A stretch of DNA of 64,000 nucleotides from assembly GCF_036924595.1 (NCBI RefSeq), contig NZ_JAZHRV010000001.1:6661501-6725500 (forward strand), read 5' to 3'. The first letter of the stretch is position 1. Every line of letters begins with the position of its first letter. Made by a program: the position numbers and the translations under genes. The notes under the pieces are model-generated. The model worked only from the letters and a program-made list of their open reading frames with translations, was not told the origin of the DNA and did not search any database. This stretch comes from Bradyrhizobium algeriense. Its GTDB lineage: Bacteria > Pseudomonadota > Alphaproteobacteria > Rhizobiales > Xanthobacteraceae. This document shows, piece by piece, positions 35,918-44,460 of this stretch.

Positions 35918-36127
35918 ATGCGTTCCCTTCTGCTGATGGCAGCCGCCATGCTGTCCTTTTCCGCCACCATGACGTTTGAAGCCACCGAGGCCAACGCGGC
36001 GGTCTGTGCCCGCGGCGTCTATCGCGCCGGCTGCGCCGGAGCCCGCGGCGCAGTCGTCGTCCGCAAGCCTGCCGTGATCTGCAGGACCGTGTGGGTGAAC
36101 GGCGTGAAGGTTCGCCGCTGCGGCTGA
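35918..36127 (+). CDS. Small secreted cysteine protein, unknown function
   Basis: A 69-residue precursor. The signal peptide runs to about ATEANAAV. The mature part is about 40 residues, basic, with four Cys (CARGVYRAGCAGARG, CRTVWVNGVKVRRCG). A GGGAGATTAAC leader precedes the ATG. Proteins of this size and pattern are frequent in bradyrhizobia and lack a known role. The following gene starts 225 bp downstream with its own operator, so it is monocistronic. Confidence 0.65.
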   Translation: MRSLLLMAAAMLSFSATMTFEATEANAAVCARGVYRAGCAGARGAVVVRKPAVICRTVWVNGVKVRRCG

Positions 36128-36320
36128 ACCGCGGGCGTCTCCGTCGAAGACAAGCCGGGGTCACCGCATAGCGCACAACCGTTCGCGGACAGAACCGGGG
36201 AGGCGAAACGGCGCATTGGCGCCCGGTCCTGACGCGGCCGGGACCGGACGCCAGTTTCCGTTCCCCTTGTTATTTTTTGGTAGCGCAAATTTCCGGCGCG
36301 GATTAGTCTCCGGCCCAAAA

Positions 36321-36340
36321 TTAATCAGTATACTGTCGAT
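36321..36340. promoter_or_regulatory. AGTATACTGTC motif before the CoA-dependent aromatic operon
   Basis: TTAATCAGTATACTGTCGAT. The 14-base core AGTATACTGTC(A/G)AT recurs at 41630-41649 before the gentisate genes. Its TATACT could also be a -10 box. The core is palindromic (AGTATACT). The likely ligand is the MarR regulator encoded at 40439-40948, which is inference. Confidence 0.55.
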
Positions 36341-36352
36341 TGGGAGGAAGAC

Positions 36353-37492
36353 GTGCGTATCGCCGTCATCGGCGGAGGCCCCGGAGGCCTCTATTTCGCC
36401 TATCTCTGGAAGCGGCGTCATCCGGACGCACATATCGACCTGTTCGAACAGAACCCCGAAGGCGCGACCTGGGGGTTTGGCGTAGTGTTCTCCGAACAGG
36501 CGCTGGAATTTCTGCGCGCCGACGATCCCGAGACCGTCGACGCCATCACGCCGCGGATGGAGAGCTGGAAGAACATCACGCTCAACCTGCGTGGGCAAAG
36601 CGTCGAGATCGACGGCATTGGCTTCTCCTCGATCGGCCGGCTGGAGCTGCTGACCATCCTGCAGCAGCGCGTGCGCGCGGCGGGAATCACGGCGCGATAC
36701 AACACGACGATCCAGTCATTGGACGAACTCGGGGGGTACGACCTGATCGTCGCTGCCGACGGGCTGAACTCGCTGGTGCGCCGCGGCTTTGAGAAGGAAT
36801 TCGGCGCCTCGGTTTCGCACTCGACCAACAGGTTCGCCTGGTACGGCACCACCAAGCGCTTTGCCACGCTGTCGCAGACGTTTGTGAAGACCGGTCTCGG
36901 CTCATTCAACGCCCACCACTATCGCTATTCACCCTCCATGAGCACGTTCCTGGTCGAATGCGACGCGGCGACCTGGCAGGCCTATGGCTTCGAGCACAAG
37001 ACCATCGAGCAGTCGCAAGCGATCTGCGAGGAGATCTTTGCCGACACGCTGGACGGCCATGCGCTGGTTTCGAACAAATCGGTGTGGCGCAATTTTCCCT
37101 GGATCTGGAACGAGAACTGGTCGCACGGCAACATGGTGCTGATCGGCGACGCCCTGCATACCGCGCATTTCTCGATCGGCTCGGGTACCCGGCTCGCCAT
37201 CGAAGACGCGATCGCGCTGACCAAGGCGCTGGAGGCGGAGAACGATATCGCCGCGGCCCTCGCCCGCTATCAGGCCGAACGCAAGCCGATCGTGCAGAAG
37301 CTGGTGACGGCGGCGCGCACCAGCGCCGACTGGTATGAACACTTCGACGAACACATGAAGCTCGACCTGATGGATTTTGCCTACAGCTACATCACCCGTT
37401 CCGGGCGGATCGCCGACGCGCGGCTGCGCGCGATGTCGCCGGAATTCATGGCGCGCTACGAGGCGGAAAAGAAGATCGGGAGCCAAGCATGA
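36353..37492 (+). CDS. FAD monooxygenase resembling salicylyl-CoA 5-hydroxylase
   Basis: Group A flavoprotein hydroxylase of 379 residues. It has GGGPGGLYFAYLWKRR (ADP-binding GxGxxG) and LIVAADGLNSLVRR (DG motif). A late segment, GDALHTAHFSIGSGTRLAIED, replaces the usual GDAAH-P pattern and is typical of the SdgC/2-aminobenzoyl-CoA-monooxygenase group, which acts on aryl-CoA thioesters. The next gene, overlapping by 4 bp, encodes an aryl-CoA ligase. Together they could convert salicylate to salicylyl-CoA and then gentisyl-CoA. The GTG start follows GGGAGG by 5 nt. An anthranilate-type substrate is an alternative. Confidence 0.78.
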   Translation: MRIAVIGGGPGGLYFAYLWKRRHPDAHIDLFEQNPEGATWGFGVVFSEQALEFLRADDPETVDAITPRMESWKNITLNLRGQSVEIDGIGFSSIGRLELLTILQQRVRAAGITARYNTTIQSLDELGGYDLIVAADGLNSLVRRGFEKEFGASVSHSTNRFAWYGTTKRFATLSQTFVKTGLGSFNAHHYRYSPSMSTFLVECDAATWQAYGFEHKTIEQSQAICEEIFADTLDGHALVSNKSVWRNFPWIWNENWSHGNMVLIGDALHTAHFSIGSGTRLAIEDAIALTKALEAENDIAAALARYQAERKPIVQKLVTAARTSADWYEHFDEHMKLDLMDFAYSYITRSGRIADARLRAMSPEFMARYEAEKKIGSQA

Positions 37493-39102
37493 CATCAGAA
37501 ATTTACGATCTGGTTCCCCGCAACAATCCGGGCGCGCGCGAGATCGGATTTGCGATTCCGGAAAGCTATAACGCTGGCCGCATCCTGTTCGACAATCTCG
37601 CCCAAGGCCGCGGCGGCCGGCTGGCGCTGACCGGCCCCGGCGGCACGCGCACCTACGCAGAGCTCTGCGCCGAGGCTTCGCAATGGGGCCACGGTTTTCA
37701 ATCGCTGGGCCTGAAGCGTGGCGACCGCATCCTGATGTTCCTCGACGACACGCCGGCCTATCCTGCGGCGTTTTTCGGCGCGGTGCGCTCCGGCTTCGTG
37801 CCGCTATTGATCAACACGCTGACGCCGCCGGATTTGCTGCAATTCTACCTTTCGGACGCCGGCGCGGCGGTGGCGGTCGCCGAGGCCGAGTTTACCTCGC
37901 GGTTCAATGCGGAGGCCTGCAAGGACACGCCGCTGCAAACCCTGGTCGTGGTCAATGGCGCGGCGGGCGAACACGCCGTGCCGAAAGCCCTGATTGCGCA
38001 GCAATGGCTGCAGGGATTCTCCACTGATTTGCCGGAAGCCGACACCAGACGCGACGACATGGCGTTCTGGATGTACTCATCCGGCTCGACCGGTCGTCCC
38101 AAGGGCATCGTGCATCTGCAGCACGACATGGCCTATAGCGAGCAGGCGTTCGCGCGCAACGTGCTCAGGCTTACGCCCGATGACATCTGTTTCTCGGTGC
38201 CTAAGATTTTCTTCGCCTACGGCTTTGGCAACGCCATCACCTTCCCGTTCTCGGTCGGCGCGGCGACGCTGCTGCTGCCCGGCCAGCCGAAGCCGGCTAC
38301 AATCTTCGAGGCGATCGGAAAATACCGGCCGTCGGTGTTCTACGGATTGCCGACGCTCTACACCTCGCTGACCAAGGCCGAAGGTGCGGCCGCCACCGAC
38401 TTCTCCTCGCTGCGGATGGCGCTTTCGGCCGCCGAGGTGCTGTCGGCGGAAGTATTCAACGGCTGGAAGGCGCTGACGGGACTCGAGATCATCGAGGGGC
38501 TCGGCTCGACCGAAGTGCTGCACATCTATCTCTCCAACCGCCCCGAGAGAAAGAAGCTCGGCGCGGCGGGCCTGCGTGTCCCCGGCTACGAGATCCTGCT
38601 GAGGGACAAGGACGGCCACGAGGTCGGCGACAACGAGGAAGGCATTTTGTGGGTACGCGGCGATTCCAACACGCCGCTGTACTGGAACCGGCCGGACAAA
38701 TCGGCGGAGACCATTCGTGAGGGCGGCTGGATCTACACCGGCGACCGCTTCCTCCGCGATGCCGACGGTTTCCATTTCTTCCGCGGCCGCGCCGACGACC
38801 TGATCAAGATATCAGGCCAATGGGTCTACCCGCTGGAGGTCGAGCTCTGCCTTGCCGAGCATCCCGATATCAGGGAATGCGCTGTCTTCGCCGCCGAACT
38901 GCCGGATCGGCGCATGACGCTGAAGGCGGTGGTGGTGATGAACCAGGGCGAATTCGATCCGAACAAAGCCACGAAGAAGCTGCAGGACTACGTCAAGGAA
39001 AAATTGCTGCCCTACAAATATCCGCGCGAGATCAGGTTCATCGGCGAACTGCCGAAGACCGGCACGGGCAAGATCGACCGGCAAGCATTGATGAAGATGT
39101 AG
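37489..39102 (+). CDS. Aryl-CoA ligase, benzoate-CoA ligase family
   Basis: ANL-superfamily ligase of 537 residues. The P-loop is YSSGSTGRPKG, and GLGSTEVLHIYLSN is the aryl-binding/A5 region. YTGDRFLRDADGFHFFRGRADD is the hinge region, and the catalytic Lys lies in PKTGTGKIDRQAL. The sequence is of the BadA benzoate-CoA ligase type. It is translationally coupled (ATGA) to the FAD monooxygenase, so the activated acid is probably the substrate of that enzyme, salicylate being the best fit with the gentisate genes nearby. Confidence 0.85.
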   Translation: MTSEIYDLVPRNNPGAREIGFAIPESYNAGRILFDNLAQGRGGRLALTGPGGTRTYAELCAEASQWGHGFQSLGLKRGDRILMFLDDTPAYPAAFFGAVRSGFVPLLINTLTPPDLLQFYLSDAGAAVAVAEAEFTSRFNAEACKDTPLQTLVVVNGAAGEHAVPKALIAQQWLQGFSTDLPEADTRRDDMAFWMYSSGSTGRPKGIVHLQHDMAYSEQAFARNVLRLTPDDICFSVPKIFFAYGFGNAITFPFSVGAATLLLPGQPKPATIFEAIGKYRPSVFYGLPTLYTSLTKAEGAAATDFSSLRMALSAAEVLSAEVFNGWKALTGLEIIEGLGSTEVLHIYLSNRPERKKLGAAGLRVPGYEILLRDKDGHEVGDNEEGILWVRGDSNTPLYWNRPDKSAETIREGGWIYTGDRFLRDADGFHFFRGRADDLIKISGQWVYPLEVELCLAEHPDIRECAVFAAELPDRRMTLKAVVVMNQGEFDPNKATKKLQDYVKEKLLPYKYPREIRFIGELPKTGTGKIDRQALMKM

Positions 39103-39108
39103 CCGGCT

Positions 39109-39254
39109 CGTCATTGCGAGCCAGCGGGTCGCGCGAATGCGCGCCCGATGACAGGCTCCGCGAAGCAATCCATCTTTCCGCCCGGGGACAGATGGATTGC
39201 TTCGTCGCTTCGCTCCCTTGCGCAAACGCTTCGCGTTTGTCGCAGGCAATGACG
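39109..39254. repeat. CGTCATTGCGAG-type intergenic repeat
   Basis: Begins CGTCATTGCGAG and ends GCAATGACG. GAAGCAATCCATC and GATGGATTGCTTC form inner complementary arms. It is a common bradyrhizobial repeat, here between two converging aromatic operons. Confidence 0.7.
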
Positions 39255-39257
39255 GCC

Positions 39258-40439
39258 TTAGCTCCCCAGCCCTGTCCCGCCATATAGCCACGCCAGATCG
39301 CCGTACCACTCCTCCGACGTCTTCGCGCTCATGATCTCGTTGCGCAGCCGGGCATGTCCGCCTGAGGGGTGATAGATGTGCTCGCCGATGGCGCGGGACA
39401 TCAACTGTACCTTTGCGGTGCGCAGGAAACGCTGCGTGCGATAGGCTTCCAGCGCGACCGCATGATCGTCATGCGCGCCCATCATGTGCGACAGGCACAC
39501 CGCGTCCTCCATCGCCTGACAGGCGCCTTGCGCGAAATATTGCAGCATCGGATGCGCGGCGTCGCCGAGCAGCGCGACGCGGCCGTCGATCCAGCGCTCG
39601 ACCGGATCACGGTCGCACAGCACCCACAGTCGCCAGTTCTTGCCGTGTCGGATGATCTCCTGCGCACGCGGATGGATGTGCCCGAAGCCTTGCATGACCT
39701 CTTCGTCCGACACCGGCTTGCCCGCCACCGGCTCCGGCGCATCGTTGTGATAGGTGACGACGAGGTTGAACACCTTCCAGCCCGACAGCGGATAATGCAC
39801 GATGTGGCATTTCGGCCCGGCCCACAGCGTCGCCGCGTTCCAGCGCAAATCTTCCGGCATTTGCTCGGTCGGGATCACCGAGCGGTAGGTCGTGTGACCG
39901 GAAACCCGCGGCGGCCCGTCCGCGACAACCTGCTTGCGGACATTCGACCACAGCCCGTCGGCGCCGATCAACAGCCGGCCCGTGACGCGCTCTCCATTCG
40001 CAAGCCGCGCCGTCACCGACGACCCATCCTGATCGTAACCGACGACTTCGCTGCTGACGCGCAACTCGATCAACTGGTGATTCTGGCAGGCGCGCAGGAA
40101 AACACCGTGCAGATCGCCGCGATGCACCACCGCATAGGGATTGCGGAAGCGCGAGCGAAACGCTTCGCCCAGATCGACATGGGTGATCTCCTCGGCGGTC
40201 AGCGCATCCATCAACCGGAGCTGGTCGATATAGACGGCCATGCTTCGTGCGGCTTCGCCGACGCCGAGATAGTCGAAGGCGTGGAATGCGTTGGGCCCGA
40301 GCTGGATGCCGGCGCCGATCTCGCCGAGCTGCGAGGCCTTTTCCAGCAGGATCGAGCGGATGCCTTTTTGCGCCAGACCAAGTGCCACCGCGAGCCCGCC
40401 GATGCCGCCGCCTGCAATGAGAACCGGCCGCGTGTCCAT
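39258..40439 (-). CDS. 3-hydroxybenzoate 6-hydroxylase-like FAD monooxygenase
   Basis: Group A hydroxylase of 393 residues converting 3-hydroxybenzoate to gentisate with NAD(P)H and O2. GGGIGGLAVALGLAQKG, LLIGADGLWSNVRK (DG motif) and VALLGDAAHPMLQYFAQGAC (GD motif, with the QYFAQG typical of 3HB6H and salicylate hydroxylase relatives) are visible. Its stop is beyond that of the MarR gene: ATG 40439 shares one base with the MarR stop. Last gene of a three-gene operon with the isomerase and MarR. A salicylate 1-hydroxylase role is less likely because the ring-cleavage gene is for gentisate. Confidence 0.85.
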   Translation of the reverse strand: MDTRPVLIAGGGIGGLAVALGLAQKGIRSILLEKASQLGEIGAGIQLGPNAFHAFDYLGVGEAARSMAVYIDQLRLMDALTAEEITHVDLGEAFRSRFRNPYAVVHRGDLHGVFLRACQNHQLIELRVSSEVVGYDQDGSSVTARLANGERVTGRLLIGADGLWSNVRKQVVADGPPRVSGHTTYRSVIPTEQMPEDLRWNAATLWAGPKCHIVHYPLSGWKVFNLVVTYHNDAPEPVAGKPVSDEEVMQGFGHIHPRAQEIIRHGKNWRLWVLCDRDPVERWIDGRVALLGDAAHPMLQYFAQGACQAMEDAVCLSHMMGAHDDHAVALEAYRTQRFLRTAKVQLMSRAIGEHIYHPSGGHARLRNEIMSAKTSEEWYGDLAWLYGGTGLGS

Positions 40440-40948
40440 CAGCTCGACTTTCCCAGATGCTCGAGCGCGTCTTCGGCGCGCAGCGGCACGCGCGAGGCCT
40501 CATTGTTGAGATCGACCAGCTGCGTCAGCAGCGCCAGCAGGGCCCTGCGGTCGGCCGGCTTCAGCGGCTGCAGCATCCTTAGCTGCGCGCGCTCCACCGA
40601 GGGCATGATGTCGCGCAGCACGGCCGCACCCGATTTGGTCAGATGGAGCAGCTTGACGCGCTTGTCCTCCCGCGACGGCTTGCGCTCGATCAAGGCCTTG
40701 CTCTCCAGCCGCTCGATCACGTTGCCGAGCGTGGAACGGTCGAATGCGATCACCGCCGACAGCCGCGTGGCGTCGATGCCGGGATGGGTGTGGATCGCCA
40801 CCAGCGCCGCATATTGCACCGGCGTCAGGTCGAACGCCCTGCACTCTTCGACAAAGATCGAGACCGCGATCTGCTGCATGCGCCGGAACAGGTAGCCGGG
40901 CGCGGTGTAAACCGCGTCCATCGTGATGGGTGATGGCTTACTCGGCAT
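40439..40948 (-). CDS. MarR-family regulator of the gentisate genes
   Basis: A 169-residue winged-helix repressor. DLTPVQYAALVAIHTHPGID, LSAVIAFDRSTLGNVIERLESK (recognition helix) and REDKRVKLLHLTKSG (wing) are standard MarR features. It lies within the operon it probably controls, overlapping the isomerase gene by 11 bp if ATG 40948 is used. ATG 40921 is possible. MarR proteins of this kind release DNA on binding an aromatic acid or CoA thioester. Candidate operators are at 41630 and 36321. Confidence 0.87.
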   Translation of the reverse strand: MPSKPSPITMDAVYTAPGYLFRRMQQIAVSIFVEECRAFDLTPVQYAALVAIHTHPGIDATRLSAVIAFDRSTLGNVIERLESKALIERKPSREDKRVKLLHLTKSGAAVLRDIMPSVERAQLRMLQPLKPADRRALLALLTQLVDLNNEASRVPLRAEDALEHLGKSS

Positions 40949-41570
40949 CGGCTTGCTTGTCCGGCGCGGCGTCGGCGAACGCCTTTATTTCCCTGGCCGC
41001 AGCTTCTGCCTCGAGCAGGCGCGGATAGGCCGAAACATCGACGCCGAAGCGCCGCGCATTCCCGAGCTGCGGGATCAGGCAAAGGTCTGCAAGGCTGGGC
41101 TTGTCCCCGAAGCAGAACGGGCCGGCCTCACCTGTGACGAGCGTTTCGCAGGCGGACAATCCCTCCCGGTTGGCCCAGGCCGCCCATTCCGTCACTTTTT
41201 CCTCGGCCACGCCAAGCTGGCGCAGCCGGGCCAGGACCTTCAAATTCTGCACCGGATGGATATCGCAGGCGATGGCCAGCGCGAAGGCGCGCACCTTGGC
41301 GCGGCGCAGCGGATCCTTTGGCAGCAACGGCGGATTGGGATGAGTCTCGTCCAGCCATTCGATGATGGCGAGCGACTGGGTCAGCACGGCACCTGTGCCG
41401 TCTTCCAGCGTCGGCACCAGCCCCTGCGGGTTGATGGCGAGATAGGCTGGCGCGCACTGTTCGCCCTTGCGAAGGTGATGCGGCAGGTGATCGGTCGACA
41501 ACCCCTTGAGGTTGAGCGCGATCCTGACCCGGTATGCCGCGCTGCTGCGGAAATAGCCATGCAGCTTCAT
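40938..41570 (-). CDS. Maleylpyruvate isomerase (zeta-class GST)
   Basis: Glutathione-dependent cis-trans isomerase of 210 residues. The N-terminal motif YFRSSAAYRVRIALNLKG is the zeta-GST SSxxYRVRIAL signature. NPQGLVPTLEDG and TQSLAIIEWLDE shape the glutathione site. Zeta GSTs isomerise maleylacetoacetate or maleylpyruvate. The divergent gentisate dioxygenase makes maleylpyruvate the natural substrate here. It is the first gene of its operon. No fumarylpyruvate hydrolase gene is found beside it. Confidence 0.88.
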   Translation of the reverse strand: MKLHGYFRSSAAYRVRIALNLKGLSTDHLPHHLRKGEQCAPAYLAINPQGLVPTLEDGTGAVLTQSLAIIEWLDETHPNPPLLPKDPLRRAKVRAFALAIACDIHPVQNLKVLARLRQLGVAEEKVTEWAAWANREGLSACETLVTGEAGPFCFGDKPSLADLCLIPQLGNARRFGVDVSAYPRLLEAEAAAREIKAFADAAPDKQADAE

Positions 41571-41629
41571 CGGAACCTCCCTCGGATTTTGTCGTTTGCC
41601 TGTCGCGGCCTGTCATTGACGCTACCCAT

Positions 41630-41649
41630 ATTGTAAGTATACTGTCAAT
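41630..41649. promoter_or_regulatory. Palindromic operator between divergent gentisate genes
   Basis: ATTGTAAGTATACTGTCAAT, an inverted repeat ATTGxxAGTATACTxxCAAT in the 114-bp gap between the isomerase operon and gentisate dioxygenase. It shares AGTATACTGTC(A/G)AT with the site at 36321. Symmetry and position suit a MarR dimer controlling both directions. Confidence 0.65.
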
Positions 41650-41684
41650 CCATAGACGATACAAAAATGACGGGAGGCTTGACC

Positions 41685-42725
41685 ATGGAAGCCGTGCAGA
41701 AGACCCCGGAACGCGAGGCGTTCTACAAGAAGATCGACGGCGAGAATCTCTCTGCGCTGTGGAACGTGCTGGGCGATCTCGTCACGCCGGAACCGCGAAG
41801 CGCCTGCCGGCCGCATCTGTGGAAGTTCGATTCGATCCGTGATTACATGACCGAAGCCGGCAAGCTGATCACCGCCAAGGAAGCCGAGCGGCGGGTGCTG
41901 GTGCTGGAGAATCCCGGCCTGCGCGGCCAGTCGAAGGTTACGACTTCGCTGTTTGCCGGTGTGCAGATGGTGGTCCCGGGCGACGTCGCCCCCGCCCATC
42001 GGCACAGCCAGTCGGCGCTGCGCTTCGTGCTCGAAGGCAAGGGCGCCCATACCACCGTCGACGGCGAGCGCACCGCGATGGAGCCCGGCGATTTCGTCAT
42101 CACGCCCTCGATGACCTGGCACGACCATTCCAACGAAACGTCCGAGCCGATGTTCTGGCTCGACGGGCTCGATATCCCGATGGTGCAATTCTTCGATGCG
42201 TCCTTTGCCGAAGGGTCGAACGAGGATCAGCAGAAGATCTCAAAACCCGCCGGCGACAGCTTTGCGCGCTACGGCCACAACCTGCTGCCGGTCGACGAGA
42301 AGCGAAAGTCCAAGACCTCGCCGATCTTCAACTATCCCTACAGCTATACGCGCGAGGCGCTGGAACTGGCCAAGACGCGCAACGAGTGGGACGCCTGTCA
42401 CGGGCTGAAGCTGAAATTCTCCAATCCCGAGACCGGCGATTTCGCGATGCCGACGATCGGCACCTTCATCCAGCTATTGCCGAAGGGCTTCAAGACCGCG
42501 CGCTATCGCGCGACCGACGCCACCGTATTCGCCGCGATCGAAGGCAAGGGCCGCACACGGATCGGCGACCAGATTTTCGAGTGGGGCGCGCGCGATTTGT
42601 TCGTAGTACCGAGCTGGCACTGGGTCACGCACGAGGCCGACACCGACGCGGTGCTGTTCTCGTTCTCCGACCGTCCGGTACAGCAGAAGCTCGATTTGTT
42701 CCGCGAGGACCGCGGGAATGCGTGA
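41685..42725 (+). CDS. Gentisate 1,2-dioxygenase
   Basis: Ring-cleaving Fe(II) dioxygenase of 346 residues with two cupin domains: N-terminal APAHRHSQSALRFVLEGKGA with the metal His ligands, and C-terminal YRATDATVFAAIEGKGRTRIG with WHWVTHEA. It opens gentisate to maleylpyruvate. ATG 41685 is favoured over the ATG at 41667 because GGGAGG lies before it. It is divergent from isomerase-MarR-hydroxylase and receives gentisate from the 3-hydroxybenzoate route and possibly from the CoA-dependent route. Confidence 0.92.
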   Translation: MEAVQKTPEREAFYKKIDGENLSALWNVLGDLVTPEPRSACRPHLWKFDSIRDYMTEAGKLITAKEAERRVLVLENPGLRGQSKVTTSLFAGVQMVVPGDVAPAHRHSQSALRFVLEGKGAHTTVDGERTAMEPGDFVITPSMTWHDHSNETSEPMFWLDGLDIPMVQFFDASFAEGSNEDQQKISKPAGDSFARYGHNLLPVDEKRKSKTSPIFNYPYSYTREALELAKTRNEWDACHGLKLKFSNPETGDFAMPTIGTFIQLLPKGFKTARYRATDATVFAAIEGKGRTRIGDQIFEWGARDLFVVPSWHWVTHEADTDAVLFSFSDRPVQQKLDLFREDRGNA

Positions 42726-42741
42726 GGTGATGCGACAAATC

Positions 42742-42828
42742 GTAGGGTGGGCAAAGGAGCGTAAGCGACGTGCCCACCAGACTTGCTAAGGTCAAAGTGG
42801 TGGGCACGCTTCGCTTTGCCCACCCTAC
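42742..42828. repeat. GTAGGGTGGGCAAAG-type repeat, copy 2
   Basis: GTAGGGTGGGCAAAG ... CGTGCCCACCA ... TGGTGGGCACG ... CGCTTTGCCCACCCTAC. It is the same element as 29748-29865 but shorter in its centre. The nested arms form a near-perfect inverted repeat between converging genes. Confidence 0.78.
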
Positions 42829-42837
42829 TCCTCTACA

Positions 42838-43656
42838 TCACCGCCAGTGCAGCAACCGCGCTTCCAGCACGTTGATCGCCTTCCCCACCGCCAGCCCGAA
42901 CAGCGACAGGATCACGACGCCGGCGAGCAACTGATCGGTCTGCATCAGATTGCCGGCCTGCAACACGAAAGCGCCGATGCCGAACTGCGCGCCGATCATT
43001 TCGGCGCTCACCACCAGCAGCAGCGCCACTGACGCCGTGATGCGAAAGCCCGCGAGGATCGAGGGCAACGCGCCCGGCCAGACCACGCGGCGCACGATGG
43101 CGTGGAACGGCACGTTAAAACTCTGCGCCATCCGGATCAGGTTGCGCGGCACCGCATCGACGCCGCTATAGACCGAGATCGCAGTCGAGAAGAACACGCC
43201 GAGCGCAATGGTCGCGATCTTCGGCTCCTCGCCGATCCCGAGCCAGAGGATCAGAAGCGGCAATAGCGCGATTTTGGGAATCGGAAACAGCGCCGAGATG
43301 AATGTGATGCCGACGCCGCGCGCCAGCGTCGAGAGCCCGATCGCAAAACCTGTGATCACGCCGGCCACGGTGCCGAGAACCCAGCCGCTGCCTATTCGGA
43401 TCACCGAAGCCGATACATGCTGCCAGAGCGCGCCTGACATCGCGAGCTTGTAGATCGCAACTGCAATGGCCGATGGCGCCGGCAGGAACAGCGGGTTGAC
43501 CCAGCCAGCGCTGCCCGCGAGTTGCCAGATCGCAATCACCAGCACGAGCGCAATCCAGCCCGAGTAACGCCCCGCCGTTGGCACAAAGCCGGCGCCGCGA
43601 AATGCGACCGGCCGGGCTTCGGTTGCGCAATCGTCCTGCGGCGCGCGCTCAAGCAT
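42838..43656 (-). CDS. ABC importer permease (SsuC/TauC type), second system
   Basis: A 272-residue permease with about six membrane spans. The EAA-like loop reads RMAQSFNVPFHAIVRRVVWPGALPSILAGFR. ATG 43656 is chosen because it overlaps the ATPase stop by 8 bp. A start at 43677 would extend the overlap further. Last gene of the long crotonase/aspartate-dehydrogenase/importer operon. Substrate unknown, possibly an aromatic or amino-acid-derived anion. Confidence 0.87.
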   Translation of the reverse strand: MLERAPQDDCATEARPVAFRGAGFVPTAGRYSGWIALVLVIAIWQLAGSAGWVNPLFLPAPSAIAVAIYKLAMSGALWQHVSASVIRIGSGWVLGTVAGVITGFAIGLSTLARGVGITFISALFPIPKIALLPLLILWLGIGEEPKIATIALGVFFSTAISVYSGVDAVPRNLIRMAQSFNVPFHAIVRRVVWPGALPSILAGFRITASVALLLVVSAEMIGAQFGIGAFVLQAGNLMQTDQLLAGVVILSLFGLAVGKAINVLEARLLHWR

Positions 43657-44422
43657 GCTGCACCTCGCGCTCGGCATCGATCGCCTCCTCGCGGATCAGC
43701 GACCACAGATCGTTCTGCAGTGTCAGCAACTTGCCGCGGGCATCGATCGCACCGCGTTCGGCGCGCGTCATCGGGATTTCGACGATCTCCCTGACGCGGC
43801 CCGGGCGGCGCGACAGCACCACGATGCGATCGGCGAGCCGCACCGCTTCCTCCAGATTATGCGTGACATAGACCGCGCCCATCGTGCCGTCGGCCAGCAG
43901 GCCGATGAAATCCTCCATCAGCAATTCACGGGTTTGCGAATCCAGCGCCGACAATGGCTCGTCCATCAAGAGAATCGCCGGCCGCACCGCCAGCGCGCGG
44001 GCAATGCCGACGCGCTGGCGCATGCCGCCGGACAACTGCTTTGGATAGGCGCCGCGGAAATCGGACAGGCCCGTGCGGCGCAATGCGTCGTCGACGACGG
44101 CGCGGCGCACGGCGGCATCGAGTGCGGTATGAGCAAGCGGAAATTCAACGTTCGCTTCCACCGTGCACCACGGCAGCAGTGCGAAATCCTGGAACACGAA
44201 GGTCAGCGGATTGAGGCTGTCCGCCGGCGGTGCGCCGCGCAGCTCTGCTTTTCCCTCGCTCGGGCGCAGCAGCCCGCCCAGGATCGACAGCAGCGTGCTC
44301 TTGCCGCAACCGGAGGGCCCCACGATCGCGACCACTTCGCCGGAGGCAACCGTGAAGGACACCTTGTCGAGCACGTCGAGGCCGCCGAAGCGGTGAGTGA
44401 TTTGGTCGGCGATCAAATCCAT
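43649..44422 (-). CDS. ABC importer ATPase (SsuB/TauB type), second system
   Basis: A 257-residue ATPase. Walker A is GPSGCGKST, the Q-loop VFQDFALLPWCTVEANVEFPL is typical of the SsuB/TauB/NrtD group, the signature is LSGGMRQR, Walker B is ILLMDEPLSALD and the H-loop is VTHNLEEA. Start at ATG 44422 (MDLIADQITHRFGG) begins the conserved domain. A 169-bp gap filled by a repeat separates it from the binding-protein gene. Confidence 0.9.
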   Translation of the reverse strand: MDLIADQITHRFGGLDVLDKVSFTVASGEVVAIVGPSGCGKSTLLSILGGLLRPSEGKAELRGAPPADSLNPLTFVFQDFALLPWCTVEANVEFPLAHTALDAAVRRAVVDDALRRTGLSDFRGAYPKQLSGGMRQRVGIARALAVRPAILLMDEPLSALDSQTRELLMEDFIGLLADGTMGAVYVTHNLEEAVRLADRIVVLSRRPGRVREIVEIPMTRAERGAIDARGKLLTLQNDLWSLIREEAIDAEREVQHA

Positions 44423-44460
44423 GTGGTTACTGCATCTCTTCGAAGACCGGATTTTCTGCT

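Noticed and set aside
39369..40895. Plus-strand frame of 508 codons opposite the hydroxylase and MarR genes
   Set aside because: No domain or ribosome site is seen, and both opposite-strand genes are complete and overlap as an operon should.
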